Counted from the stretch's first letter, positions 1-8,476 are shown. The stretch: 64,000 bases of DNA from Shewanella salipaludis (GCF_012911865.1 NZ_JAAXYH010000011.1:1-64000); one strand, 5' to 3'. Made by a program: numbers and translations. The notes: generated by a model not told the origin, from the sequence alone.

Positions 1-228
1 TATGTCGCAAGACCGCCAACCATTAACAACCACGCCCTATTGTGAAAGGTGAACTATCGAACGACGCAAACGGATTTGGACAAGAAATGGACATTAACCT
101 TGCTAAACCCAAGGTGACCATATATGTGCCATATTCACCATGCCTCGCTCACGCTCATCTGCTCCAACGCCTTTCGGCCGCTTCGATGGGGAGTGGGTAT
201 ACTCTGCCGGCTATGTACTCACTCTTTA

Positions 229-666
229 CTAGGGATGATATTCGGCCAGCAATTCATCGAGCATTGGCATAATTTTTTTCTCGGCTCCCTGCCATTTCAT
301 CAAGGAAAATCCACCTCCTCCCCTGAGATGAAAATTGGCATAGGCCACTTGCAACCCGGATCTGTGGATCCACACCTCGGCATCTTTTAACACCATGGCA
401 AGATCCCATGTTTGCGTCGCAGTATAGGTCACCACAAATTCGCAATAATCGGGCATTTCGCCGCGAACGAGTTTGGTATCAATGCCATGCTTATGAAATC
501 CCTGCACCAGCACAGGAAGGAAATCCCCCCTGATCACTCTGGTATTTTCCTGAATGCATACTTGTTGCATCGCAAAAGCATCATCCATGGGTTGCACAGA
601 GATGGCGGTGCAGCCCATTAGAGAGCAAGCCAACACTGTGACAGCCATTTGTACTGACATCTTCAT
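229..666 (-). CDS. Small lipoprotein, Sbal_3080-like
   Basis: The 145-residue product starts with a short lipoprotein signal peptide ending in S-L-M-G-C (Cys19), so it is predicted to be lipidated and held in a membrane facing the periplasm. The rest resembles small Shewanella lipoproteins of the Sbal_3080 type, recognised from memory only. The reading frame is open further upstream, but the start at 666 is preferred because AAGGAG lies 8 bases before it and the signal peptide begins there. No function is known. It stands alone, with about 700 gene-free bases upstream. Confidence 0.7.
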   Translation of the reverse strand: MKMSVQMAVTVLACSLMGCTAISVQPMDDAFAMQQVCIQENTRVIRGDFLPVLVQGFHKHGIDTKLVRGEMPDYCEFVVTYTATQTWDLAMVLKDAEVWIHRSGLQVAYANFHLRGGGGFSLMKWQGAEKKIMPMLDELLAEYHP

Positions 667-1364
667 AAGATCAACTCCTTTTGACGAGAGAGGTGTAAGT
701 CTAGCAGCCCTGGATAAGGTGTGATGCGCAATGACTTCGCCTATCGCTCTTGATCTCACAAGAAGCATCCGTGTAGGCTCGACGGCGACATCTGCTGACC
801 AAGGAGGGGCGAATGTCACGCCATGAAGCGACTCTGTCGCATTGTCTTATTACAGGGCAGTAGTGAAATGCCGGCTCTTGATCTCAAATGTCGTCATATA
901 CTCAAGCAGGGTTACGAGCTGCATTTTATGTTAAAGAGCAAAAAACCGGAGTCATGACAAGCCATCGCCTCCCGCGGGGGATGTGCAAGCACAGCTGTGA
1001 CACGCCGCAAGCACATCCCTGTGGGCTCTGCGAAAACATTTGACTGCCAAGGATGGTGGAAATGCCAATTTGCGTATGGAACGCAAATGGCCCTGTTTTC
1101 GAAGGTCACAGCCATGCTTGCACTCGGGTTATATCCCTCTTCGATTTGACAGTAGTGTTACAGAGGACATGCAGCAACAGGACATTATCAACGGCGGCAT
1201 CTGCATGCATGCGCGTTTAGCCTGAACGTATGGCACTAAACCGAACTTAATGCTTTACACAACAGCAGCTTGTGATAACTTGGTTTGCATTGGGCTAATG
1301 TATATATGCGCATGAGCACTATTAAAATGTTATGTTGTTACGAGGAAAATAGTAATTTAATCAT
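667..1364. other. Gene-free stretch with diverged repeats
   Basis: About 700 bases without a convincing gene. Two imperfectly related segments are visible, near 763-810 and 1009-1056: both contain an AGCA(CA)TCC...GTG(T/G)(A/G)GGCTC core followed by CGA-rich sequence and CCAAGGA. Translated on the minus strand they give the related strings VEPTRML and AEPTGMC, which explains the short open frames there. They look like copies of a dispersed intergenic repeat. The last 130 bases before the next gene are AT-rich and probably hold its promoter. Confidence 0.35.
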
Positions 1365-1916
1365 ATGAGTACGAGTTTAGAGCGACTTCTCAAAGTCGAT
1401 ATATATGACCAGTTCCTCGCTATTGTTCAGATGAATCATGGGAAGCTAAAAAAAGAGATAAGTGTTACGCGAGATGAAGCAGTTGCGCTGCATGCTTATA
1501 CTAAATGTTACCCTCCAATTTATCAGGAAATTAACTCAGCATTACGCGATGGCAAGTTTAACCACTTTTTAATCAAGCTAATTGATTCGGCTTTAAATAA
1601 ATTACCAGTTTACGGTGAATCAGAAGTATATCGCTGGACTGTTCCAACATTGGATGAACAAGAGTGTCTCGAAGGTAATTTGCAAGTTACTGAAAATGCA
1701 TACTTGAGTACTCTGAAAGCTCCAAACCAAATTGATATGGCTGAGCATGATTGTTGGTTAATCAAAATTAGTCATCTAAATGGTCGTGATATTGCGTTAT
1801 TTTCAGACGATTTTTCCCTTGAAATTCAAGAGGTATTGATCCCTCGTGGTTCGTCATTTTTTTGTGCTGATGAACGAGATGATAGTTTTGATTTAACGTT
1901 GCAACAAGTGGCTTAG
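1365..1916 (+). CDS. ADP-ribosyltransferase-like protein (probable cassette gene)
   Basis: The 183-residue product has no signal peptide. Its order of motifs fits the R-S-E class of ADP-ribosyltransferase toxins: Arg90 in VYRWTV, a Ser-Thr pair at 115-116 in NAYLSTLKAP, and the late strand EVLIPRGSSFF with Glu156 as the candidate catalytic acid. The usual Glu or Gln two places before that Glu is Ile154, while Glu153 sits one place earlier, so the active site is either altered or shifted. Base composition is much more AT-rich than the rest of the window, and an attC site follows 20 bases after the stop, so it was probably acquired as an integron cassette. No antitoxin or secretion partner is next to it. 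The family call is from motifs alone. Confidence 0.55.
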   Translation: MSTSLERLLKVDIYDQFLAIVQMNHGKLKKEISVTRDEAVALHAYTKCYPPIYQEINSALRDGKFNHFLIKLIDSALNKLPVYGESEVYRWTVPTLDEQECLEGNLQVTENAYLSTLKAPNQIDMAEHDCWLIKISHLNGRDIALFSDDFSLEIQEVLIPRGSSFFCADERDDSFDLTLQQVA

Positions 1917-1935
1917 AGTGTGTTGTAAGGCACAA

Positions 1936-2038
1936 CATAACAAGCAATCAAGGTGATGCGTTACACTCGGCGGTTTTGGTTTGAAGTTCGATGCGCTTGG
2001 CAGGCTCTGTGGGCGCATACCTTATTGCAGGTGTTAGT
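1936..2038 (+). other. attC integron recombination site
   Basis: The ends of this 103-base element form an imperfect inverted repeat typical of attC sites. The left arm has ATAAC (1937-1941) followed by GCAATCAAGGTGATGCG; the right arm has CGCATACCTTATTGC (2014-2028) and then GTTAG (2033-2037). Folding the strand pairs GCAAT-AAGGT-ATGCG with its complement and leaves an unpaired C and an unpaired G on one side. Such extrahelical bases are a hallmark of attC sites. It separates the ADP-ribosyltransferase-like gene from the HAD phosphatase gene. Confidence 0.8.
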
Positions 2039-2053
2039 GCTTAGGAGGATTGG

Positions 2054-2671
2054 ATGAACCTTGCGCTCTTCGACTTTGATGGAACTATTACATCACAGGA
2101 TACTTATACAAAGTTTGTCGTGGCGGCTGCGGGCCGGACTCGTCTTTACGTCGGTGGCTTTGTATTACTTCCAATAATACTGCTCTACAAACTCGGAATT
2201 GTATCGGCTCCACGAGTAAGGCCATTGATCTCAAAAGTAGCATTTTGGCGCTCATCAGAGTCAAAAGTTGTTGATATTGCCAACACTTTTGTTTCGGAAT
2301 ACCTGCCTACTGTCCTACGGGATGAAATGCTTGAAAAAATTGCTGAGCATAAAGCAAATGGAGATAAGGTGGTAATTGTCTCGGCTTCACTTTCTCCTTA
2401 TCTCAAAATTTGGTGCAATAACTTAGATGTAGGTTTAATTTGCAGCGAACTGGAAGTGCGGAATGGGATATTAACAGGTTCGTATTTGAGCGGAGATTGC
2501 AGCAAGGAGCGAAAAGTCGAGAACATAAGAAAAACAATAAACCTCAATGAATTTGATACTATTTATGCTTACGGTGATACAGAGGAGGATATACCCATGC
2601 TAAATTTGGCAGATCTCCGCTATTACCAAGGTAAGCTTGTGTTGGAAAAGACTGTTAACAAGACTATCTAG
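2054..2671 (+). CDS. HAD-IB family phosphatase (integron cassette gene)
   Basis: The 205-residue protein belongs to the HAD superfamily, subclass IB. Motif I is FDFDGTIT at residues 6-13 (nucleophile Asp7, acid/base Asp9), the motif II serine is in VIVSAS, and the motif III/IV acids are in YGDTEEDIPML. A hydrophobic stretch in the cap region (GFVLLPIILLYKLGI) may be a membrane-associated helix, seen in many small proteins of this subclass. The ribosome site AGGAGG lies 7 bases before the ATG. HAD-IB hydrolases of this kind are common integron cassette genes, and an attC site directly precedes it. Substrate unknown. Confidence 0.85.
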   Translation: MNLALFDFDGTITSQDTYTKFVVAAAGRTRLYVGGFVLLPIILLYKLGIVSAPRVRPLISKVAFWRSSESKVVDIANTFVSEYLPTVLRDEMLEKIAEHKANGDKVVIVSASLSPYLKIWCNNLDVGLICSELEVRNGILTGSYLSGDCSKERKVENIRKTINLNEFDTIYAYGDTEEDIPMLNLADLRYYQGKLVLEKTVNKTI

Positions 2672-2770
2672 TCGTCTGCTGCGCCGCCCTGGACAAAAAC
2701 CTAGGCTCCCGGTCGCTGCGCTTTTTATTGCAGCCTACGCTTTACCCCAAATCGGGGCGTCAAAATTAGG
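2655..2770 (+). other. Possible degenerate attC site
   Basis: The 3' end of the HAD gene runs into TTAACAAGACTATCTAG, and the stretch before the next gene ends in CCCCAAATCGGGGCGTCA. Both resemble the outer parts of attC sites (AACAAG on the left, GGGGCGTTA on the right), but the two sides do not pair well with each other and the right core is GTCA rather than GTTA. It may be a decayed or hybrid site. Position, between two typical cassette genes, is the main support. Confidence 0.3.
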
Positions 2771-2783
2771 AGTGTTTTGAAGT

Positions 2784-3191
2784 ATGGATAAGCATTTAAT
2801 GGGTGAATGTCTATGTGGCACGGTACAGTTTTTCGTAACAGATAGATTCAAGGCTTTTTATCTATGCCATTGCAAACAGTGTCAGCAACTCACCGGCTCC
2901 GCATTTGCCTCTAATATATTCACCGAACCAGACAACATTGAGTGGCTTAGTGGCCAAACAAACGTTACGACCTACGAGCACCCTGCAAGAGAGTTTTCTA
3001 AGTCATTTTGTAAAACATGTGGCTCTGCTGTACCTTTCATCAACAAAACTAAAACCTCACTGATTGTGCCTGCGGGTTCATTAAATGAACTTCCCGATAT
3101 ACAGCCGCAAGCCAATATTTTTACAGCTGAAGAAGCTTGTTGGCTAAAGCCAGGCTTACAGGCCGAGAATTTCAGTGGCTTCCCAGAGTAA
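2784..3191 (+). CDS. GFA family (CENP-V/GFA) zinc protein
   Basis: The 135-residue product has the cysteine pattern of the GFA fold: Cys9 and Cys11 in GECLCGTV, Cys28-x-Cys30-x-x-Cys33 in CHCKQC, and Cys76-x-x-Cys79 in FCKTCGS. These bind structural and catalytic-site zinc in the family named after glutathione-dependent formaldehyde-activating enzyme. Real substrates of most members are unknown. Length is normal for the family. AGGAG lies 13 bases before the ATG. GFA genes are frequent in integron cassettes, which fits the two upstream neighbours. Confidence 0.85.
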   Translation: MDKHLMGECLCGTVQFFVTDRFKAFYLCHCKQCQQLTGSAFASNIFTEPDNIEWLSGQTNVTTYEHPAREFSKSFCKTCGSAVPFINKTKTSLIVPAGSLNELPDIQPQANIFTAEEACWLKPGLQAENFSGFPE

Positions 3192-3274
3192 ATTTTGAAC
3201 CAGGCCTGCCAGAGGGATCTGGCTACTGGAACTTCGGCCCAGGTTGGCGGCGCTGGATATCGAGAAGAGCGACT

Positions 3275-3637
3275 ATGAATCAAACAGTGTTTAAAGTTGG
3301 CAATTATTTTAAGGCAAGAATCACACGCATAGAACCCATGCTTGAAGCTGCATTTGTTGATTACGGAGCTGAGAAACATGGATTTTTACCTTTGAAAGAT
3401 ATTAAAGGATACGATAAAAGGATCCATAAGGAAGGATGCATCCTTACCGTCTGTATCGGCGAAAGTGAAAGTGGCCTAAAGGGAGCGCAGGTGAACTCAC
3501 TTGGCGATGTGCCTGAGGGCGAAAACCTTCATGAGCTAATAGATGTGCATGCTCAAGGCTCAAATAGAATCTCTAAATTTATCTTTATTTCTATTGTCTT
3601 GGTTGTTATCTGGGTCATGGTTGGCATGAATACCTAA
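3275..3637 (+). CDS. Stand-alone RNase E/G-type S1 domain with C-terminal membrane segment
   Basis: The 120-residue product begins with a segment closely resembling the N-terminal S1 RNA-binding domain of RNase E/G: ARITRIEPMLEAAFVDYGAE then KHGFLPLKDI, and further on GLKGAQ. After about 75 residues the likeness stops. A short acidic linker follows, then one hydrophobic helix near residues 100-117 (FIFISIVLVVIWVMVGM). None of the nuclease domain is present. The frame is open upstream, but the ATG at 3275 starts right before the S1 domain and has GAGAAGAG upstream. It could be a membrane-anchored RNA-binding protein or a surviving fragment of a duplicated rne/rng gene. Composition is AT-rich like the cassette genes before it. 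Confidence 0.6.
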   Translation: MNQTVFKVGNYFKARITRIEPMLEAAFVDYGAEKHGFLPLKDIKGYDKRIHKEGCILTVCIGESESGLKGAQVNSLGDVPEGENLHELIDVHAQGSNRISKFIFISIVLVVIWVMVGMNT

Positions 3638-3756
3638 CAAACCCTTGCATAGTGGGCAGGAGCCGTTGGCTGGTTTTGTGCCATTCACAAGTATAGTAAG
3701 AAAAATCTTGTAAATTAACAGTATGTTAGTAGCACTTCGCGCGGAGGGAACTGGAT

Positions 3757-4305
3757 ATGGTGCAACAAGAGACAAGATCGCAATTTATGGCTCGGCTGCT
3801 TAGCCCCAAGGCGGCAGACGGCAGCGACTGGGCCTTCATAGTTCTGCCCCCTGAGGCGAGTGCCAAATTGCCGCGGCGCGGGCGCATGACGGTATCGGCG
3901 GCGATTAACGGCCACAGTTTCGAGGCCTTGCTCGAGCCGAATGGGCAGAAGAGTCACTGGCTGCGCATCGATGCCGCCCTGCTCGAAGCCTCAGCCGCGA
4001 AGATGGGGCATGAGGCAGAGTTCGAGATTGCGGCTTTGGCGCAGGAGCCTGAGCCGCAAGTGCCTGGCGATCTTGCCCTGGCGCTGCAGGCGGCCCCCGA
4101 GTCCAGGGCAACCTGGGATGCCACCACGACCCTTGCCCGGGTCGATTGGATCCATTGGATCACGTCCGCCAAGCAGGCGAAGACGCGCGCCAAGAGGATC
4201 CAGGATGCGTGCGACATGCTGGCCTCGGGCAAGAAGAGGGTTTGCTGTTTCGATCCCTCGGGCTTCTACAGCAAGGCTTTCTGTACGCCCGAAACTGCGG
4301 ATTAG
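3757..4305 (+). CDS. YdeI/OmpD-associated family protein (DUF1905)
   Basis: The 182-residue protein has an N-terminal DUF1905-like beta-rich domain (to about residue 95, with GSDWAFIVLPPEASAKLPRRG) and a C-terminal helical region, ARVDWIHWITSAKQAKTRAK followed by RIQDACDMLASGKKRVCCFD, that matches the YdeI/OmdA tail. Members are cytoplasmic and are loosely tied to resistance to bacteriocins or peptides; the biochemical role is not known. GGAGGG lies 8 bases upstream of the ATG. From here on GC content is high again, so this marks the right edge of the accessory stretch. Confidence 0.8.
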   Translation: MVQQETRSQFMARLLSPKAADGSDWAFIVLPPEASAKLPRRGRMTVSAAINGHSFEALLEPNGQKSHWLRIDAALLEASAAKMGHEAEFEIAALAQEPEPQVPGDLALALQAAPESRATWDATTTLARVDWIHWITSAKQAKTRAKRIQDACDMLASGKKRVCCFDPSGFYSKAFCTPETAD

Positions 4306-4478
4306 CAGGGGCACTGGCAGCGGCGGCCTTAGGCGAAATGCGGCTTCACCCCGACACAGCTGCCCGGTGAATTGCCATGGCCAGGATTTTTCAGTAGACT
4401 CGCGCCCGAATGGGTGGCAGAGACCTTTAGCGCGTTTTTTTCACTGTAAGCAGCATAATCTAAGGCAAAGGAGCCAAG

Positions 4479-5000
4479 ATGGAGGCAAGGTTCAACAAGG
4501 GCTTTACCCTGATCGAACTTGTGGTTGTCATCATAATACTGGGGATCCTGGCCGTGGTTGCCGTGCCCAAGTTTGTCAATCTCAGAGACGATGCCACCAG
4601 ACAGGTATTCGAAGCCGAGTTTGCCGCCTTCGAGAGTGGTGTCAAACTCTACCACACAGGCTGGTTGGTCAAGGGCCACGGCGAGGCGGTCGATAACTTG
4701 AGCAGTTTTGGGGACGGCGATGTCGATTCTAGCGCCACCGGCTGGCCCTATGCCACCGAAGGCAAGGATACTGCACTGTTCGATGCCTGTCGCCAGCTCT
4801 GGCATGGCGTCACCAACACAGATCTCAGCATAGATTATGTGGCGGATGCCGATCTGCTAAGCACTAGAGTCGATATCGCCTACACCTACTACAGCTCTCC
4901 CCGCACCTGTATCTACCGTGTCGTGGATTTCATCCAGAGGGCCCAACCCAGGCTCACCATGAAATACCAGGTCGATACCGGCTCGGTGCAGATAGATTAG
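4479..5000 (+). CDS. Type IV prepilin-like protein (MSHA/pseudopilin type)
   Basis: The N-terminus carries a class III signal: a short basic leader ending in Gly8, then FTLIELVVVIIILGILAVVA with Glu13 at position +5 of the mature protein. A prepilin peptidase would cut after Gly8 and methylate Phe9. The 173-residue protein has a globular C-terminal part with two cysteines (DACRQLW and PRTCIY) that could form the usual D-region disulfide. It resembles MSHA-type minor pilins such as MshB, but no other pilus or type II secretion gene is adjacent, so it is an orphan pilin that would rely on a machine encoded elsewhere. Confidence 0.8.
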   Translation: MEARFNKGFTLIELVVVIIILGILAVVAVPKFVNLRDDATRQVFEAEFAAFESGVKLYHTGWLVKGHGEAVDNLSSFGDGDVDSSATGWPYATEGKDTALFDACRQLWHGVTNTDLSIDYVADADLLSTRVDIAYTYYSSPRTCIYRVVDFIQRAQPRLTMKYQVDTGSVQID

Positions 5001-5278
5001 CAAGCCAGGGCCTGGCCCTGCCGACAGGGTGTCCGGCCCAAGGGCCGCGCCGCCGTTTCTTAGGTTTCTTATCCCCCCTGCGACTGGCACTTTGATTCCA
5101 GACCATATTTTCTGTTACCCCCCGCAGGTTTATGACTAAGCTTTATGTGTCATGAACATCAAACACCAAACATCTACGCCAGTGATAGTCTCAAGCAGGC
5201 ATGAAACCAACATGCGCCTGACGCTGGCCGGCATGGGCTATGGCCGAGCCATGCATGTAGCTAAGGGGGAGGGCGGCT

Positions 5279-7339
5279 ATGGCCGATTTTACCACAGAGC
5301 AGATACGCAACCTGGCGGTGCTGGGGCACACGGGGGCGGGGAAGTCGTCGTTGCTGGAGGCGCTGCTGTTCCAGGCCCATGCGATACCCCAGATGGGCTG
5401 TGTGGATAAGGGCACCAATCATGCGGATTTCACCGCCCAGGAACAAGAGCATAAGCATAGTCTGGAACCCGCCTTCCTCAGCCTGAACATCGATGAGCAT
5501 CAAATTAATCTGATAGATACCCCGGGATTGCCGGATTTCTTCGGTCGCGCCTTATTGCCCCTGCCCGGGGTCGAGTCCGTGCTCTTGGTGATCAATGCCA
5601 ATACCGGCATAGAGCCCATCACCCAGAGAAGCTTCGAGGCGGCCAGGGCCCAGGGCAAGGTAGTGCTGATAGTGATCAATCACATAGATGGCAATGGCGA
5701 CAAGCTGCCGGCCCTGGTCGAGGATATCCAGCGGCGTTTCGGCCATCGCTGTCTGCCGGTGAACTTGCCCAGCCGCGATCTGGAGCAAGTGATGGATTGT
5801 TACCTGCACCCGCCACAGGAGGCCGCTGGCGAGCCGCTGTTTCATACCCTGAGCGCGGCCCGCGATGAATTGGTCGATACCGTGCTGGAAGAAGACGAAG
5901 CCCTGATGGATCTGTATCTGGAACAGGGCGAATCCCTGGATGCCGAGCAGCTGCATGCGCCCCTGGAAACCGCGCTGAGGCTGGGGCATCTGGTTCCTGT
6001 GTGCTTCACCAGCGCCGGGACTCAGGTGGGCGTCACCGCCTTGCTCGAACTCATCACGGCGCTATGCCCAAATCCTTTGGAGGCCAACCCGCCGCAGTTC
6101 ATGTGCGGCTCGGGTGCCGATGCCAAGCCTGTGACTGTGAGTCGCTCGCCGGACGATCATGTGCTGGCCCATGTGTTTCGGGTGGCGATAGATCCCTTCT
6201 TCGGCCGCATGGGGGTGTTCAGGGTGCATCAGGGCACGATTCAGCTCGGGATGAAGTTGCTGATAGGCGATAGCCGCAAGCCCTTCAAGGTGACGGGCCT
6301 GTTCAAGCTGCAGGGGGATAAACAGTTGCCCGTGACCCGCGCCGTGGCGGGCGACATCTGCGCCCTGTCCAAGATAGATGAGCTGCAGCCGGGAGCCGTG
6401 CTGCACGATTGCCACGAGGAAGACGAGTTTCATCTGCCCGATCCCATGCTGCCGCAGCCCATCTTCGGTCTGGCGGTGTCGGCCAGGCGGCGCGGCGACG
6501 AGCAGAAACTGGCCGAAGTGCTCAACAAGTTGGTAGTGGAAGATCCCAGCCTGAACGTCACGCGCAGCGAGGCCGAGGGACAGACGATATTGCAGGGCCA
6601 GGGGGATCTGCATCTGCAGATAGCGCTGGAGAAGGCACACTCTGTCTATAACCTGGATCTGGATACCGCCGTGCCTGCGGTCGCTTACCGCGAAACCATT
6701 ACCCAACTTGCCAGGGCGCGTTACCGCCACAAGAAACAATCGGGTGGTGCGGGCCAGTTCGGCGAGGTGGAATTGCTGCTCGAACCTTTGCCGCGCGGGG
6801 CCGGCTTCGAGTTCGTCAACAAGGTGGTTGGCGGCTCGGTGCCCGGGCAGTACATACCCGCGGTAGAGAAAGGGGTGAAGGAGGCCATGAATGCCGGGGT
6901 GTTGGCGGGCTATCCCATGCAGGATATCCGGGTGTCCTTGCTCGATGGCAAGCACCACAGCGTCGACTCCAAGGAGATCGCCTTCGTGATGGCGGGCAAG
7001 AAGGCCTTCATGGATGCGGCCAGGCTGGCATCTGCTGTGATCCTCGAGCCCATAGTACAGCTGCAGGTCTGTGTGTCACAGGATCATGTCGGCGATATCA
7101 CAGGGGATATCAGCGCCAATCGTGGCATCATCTGTGGTACCCAGGCCCTGACGACGGGCAAGGTCGAAGTGGCGGCCGAGGCGCCGTTGGCGACGGTGGA
7201 AGATTACTCGACCCGGCTCAAGTCGATGACGGGCGGTGACGGTCAGTTTGTCATGGCATTCAAACGCTACGAAGCTGTGCCCGACTATGTGCAGAAGACC
7301 CTGATAGCCGAGGCCAGCGCCAAGGCAAGCGCGTCATAG
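5279..7339 (+). CDS. Elongation factor G paralog (EF-G II type)
   Basis: The 686-residue product has the whole EF-G domain order: GTPase domain with GHTGAGKS (16-23) and DTPG (80-83), domain II, domain III, and domains IV/V with GGSVPGQYIPAVEKGV and a C-terminal GDITGDIS. Two GTPase motifs differ from canonical EF-G: switch I has H-K-H-S (58-61) where R-G-I-T is usual, and the G4 motif is NHID (134-137) instead of NKxD. This marks it as the second, specialised EF-G seen in Shewanella and other proteobacteria, not the main translocase. GGGGGAGGG precedes the ATG. The gene stands alone, away from the str operon. Confidence 0.88.
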   Translation: MADFTTEQIRNLAVLGHTGAGKSSLLEALLFQAHAIPQMGCVDKGTNHADFTAQEQEHKHSLEPAFLSLNIDEHQINLIDTPGLPDFFGRALLPLPGVESVLLVINANTGIEPITQRSFEAARAQGKVVLIVINHIDGNGDKLPALVEDIQRRFGHRCLPVNLPSRDLEQVMDCYLHPPQEAAGEPLFHTLSAARDELVDTVLEEDEALMDLYLEQGESLDAEQLHAPLETALRLGHLVPVCFTSAGTQVGVTALLELITALCPNPLEANPPQFMCGSGADAKPVTVSRSPDDHVLAHVFRVAIDPFFGRMGVFRVHQGTIQLGMKLLIGDSRKPFKVTGLFKLQGDKQLPVTRAVAGDICALSKIDELQPGAVLHDCHEEDEFHLPDPMLPQPIFGLAVSARRRGDEQKLAEVLNKLVVEDPSLNVTRSEAEGQTILQGQGDLHLQIALEKAHSVYNLDLDTAVPAVAYRETITQLARARYRHKKQSGGAGQFGEVELLLEPLPRGAGFEFVNKVVGGSVPGQYIPAVEKGVKEAMNAGVLAGYPMQDIRVSLLDGKHHSVDSKEIAFVMAGKKAFMDAARLASAVILEPIVQLQVCVSQDHVGDITGDISANRGIICGTQALTTGKVEVAAEAPLATVEDYSTRLKSMTGGDGQFVMAFKRYEAVPDYVQKTLIAEASAKASAS

Positions 7340-7341
7340 CA

Positions 7342-7386
7342 GATCGGAACATAGTCGATCGGAACATAGTCGACCGGATCATAGTT
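7342..7386 (+). repeat. 15-bp tandem repeat, three copies
   Basis: Two identical copies of GATCGGAACATAGTC (7342-7356, 7357-7371) and a third with three changes (7372-7386) follow directly after the stop codon of the EF-G paralog. No hairpin with a T run is seen. Function unknown. Confidence 0.8.
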
Positions 7387-7537
7387 AAACAGCGCGTCGC
7401 CAACCGTCTTATGGCAGATGGGCGACCCTGCTTTCACTCTGCCCTCACTCTGTTAGCGGCTTGGATAACCAGGTCAGCAAGCGTGAATTAGGTGTGATAC
7501 CGCATCCCTATACACGCCATCTTTGCGGGTGAAGACC

Positions 7538-8476
7538 ATGACAGCCTCAATGCAGAGCCGCTTCAAACTCTTTGGCCTGACCTTGGCGACCATGCTGGCC
7601 TTTGCCGGTAATTCGCTCTTATGCCGGCAGGCGCTCGCCCATACCGGCATGGACGCCGCCAGCTTCACCTCGGTTCGCCTCCTGTCCGGCACCCTGGCCT
7701 TGCTGCTCATCTGCCGGGCCACCTCTCGTCCCTACAGAGGGCAGGGCAACTGGATCTCGGCGGCGGCCCTGTTTGGCTATGCCGCCGGCTTCTCATTCGC
7801 CTATCTGGCCTTGCCGGCCGGTGTCGGTGCCCTGTTGCTGTTCGGCGCCGTGCAGACCAGCATGATAGGCTACGGCTGCTGGCGTGGCGAGCGGCTGGCG
7901 GCGGTGCAGTGGTTGGGGTTGTTGCTGGCGTTAACCGGCCTGTTGGGACTCTTGTTGCCCGGCGCCGCGGCGGCGCCATTGCCGGCCTCCCTGCTGATGC
8001 TGTTTGCCGGGGCGTCCTGGGGCCTGTATTCCCTGCGTGGCCGCAGTGCGGCTCACCCTGCAACCGGAGCCGCGAATGGCAGCGGCAAGGCCATCTCGTT
8101 GACCGCTGGCAATTTTCTGCGCACCTTGCCCTTTACCTTGGTCTTGAGCGCCTCGGTCCTGCTCGCGAGTGCCTTCGACATGGGCCGGCTCTCCATGCCC
8201 CCGGCCGGGCTGGCCTATGCCGTTGCCTCCGGCGCCCTGGCATCGGGTGTGGGCTACGCCATCTGGTACAGCGTCCTGCCCTATTTGAAGGCGACTCAGG
8301 CGGCCACGGTGCAATTGAGTGTGCCCGTGCTGGCGGCCTTCGGCGGCGTGCTGCTGCTCGATGAGCGCGTTTCCCTGCGTTTGCTGCTGGCGTCCGCAGC
8401 CATCCTTGGCGGTGTGGCCCTGGTGCTGCTGGAGGCCAAGCCTAAAGCTGAGCCCAAAGCCGGTCCCGGGAGTTAG
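7538..8476 (+). CDS. EamA/DMT family transporter
   Basis: About 312 residues, very hydrophobic, with around ten membrane helices and two EamA repeats. The second repeat ends with the typical YSVLPYLKATQAATVQLSVP and LLLDERVS elements near the C-terminus. Such inner-membrane proteins export or exchange metabolites such as amino acids; the substrate here cannot be read from sequence. The start is uncertain: in-frame TTG 7523, GTG 7529, ATG 7538 and ATG 7550 are all possible, and none has a strong ribosome site. A basic Lys/Pro/Ala tail follows the last helix. The gene converges on the DUF2959 gene. Confidence 0.82.
   Translation: MTASMQSRFKLFGLTLATMLAFAGNSLLCRQALAHTGMDAASFTSVRLLSGTLALLLICRATSRPYRGQGNWISAAALFGYAAGFSFAYLALPAGVGALLLFGAVQTSMIGYGCWRGERLAAVQWLGLLLALTGLLGLLLPGAAAAPLPASLLMLFAGASWGLYSLRGRSAAHPATGAANGSGKAISLTAGNFLRTLPFTLVLSASVLLASAFDMGRLSMPPAGLAYAVASGALASGVGYAIWYSVLPYLKATQAATVQLSVPVLAAFGGVLLLDERVSLRLLLASAAILGGVALVLLEAKPKAEPKAGPGS

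Noticed and set aside
912..1115. 67-codon open frame on the minus strand
   Set aside because: It falls on the diverged intergenic repeat, has no ribosome site and no similarity to a protein family.
3192..3274. A further attC site after the GFA gene
   Set aside because: No paired arms and no AAC/GTT core boxes could be found in this gap.
3137..3274. N-terminal extension of the S1 protein
   Set aside because: These codons overlap the GFA gene in another frame and lie before the conserved start of the S1 domain; the ATG at 3275 with GAGAAGAG upstream is better.
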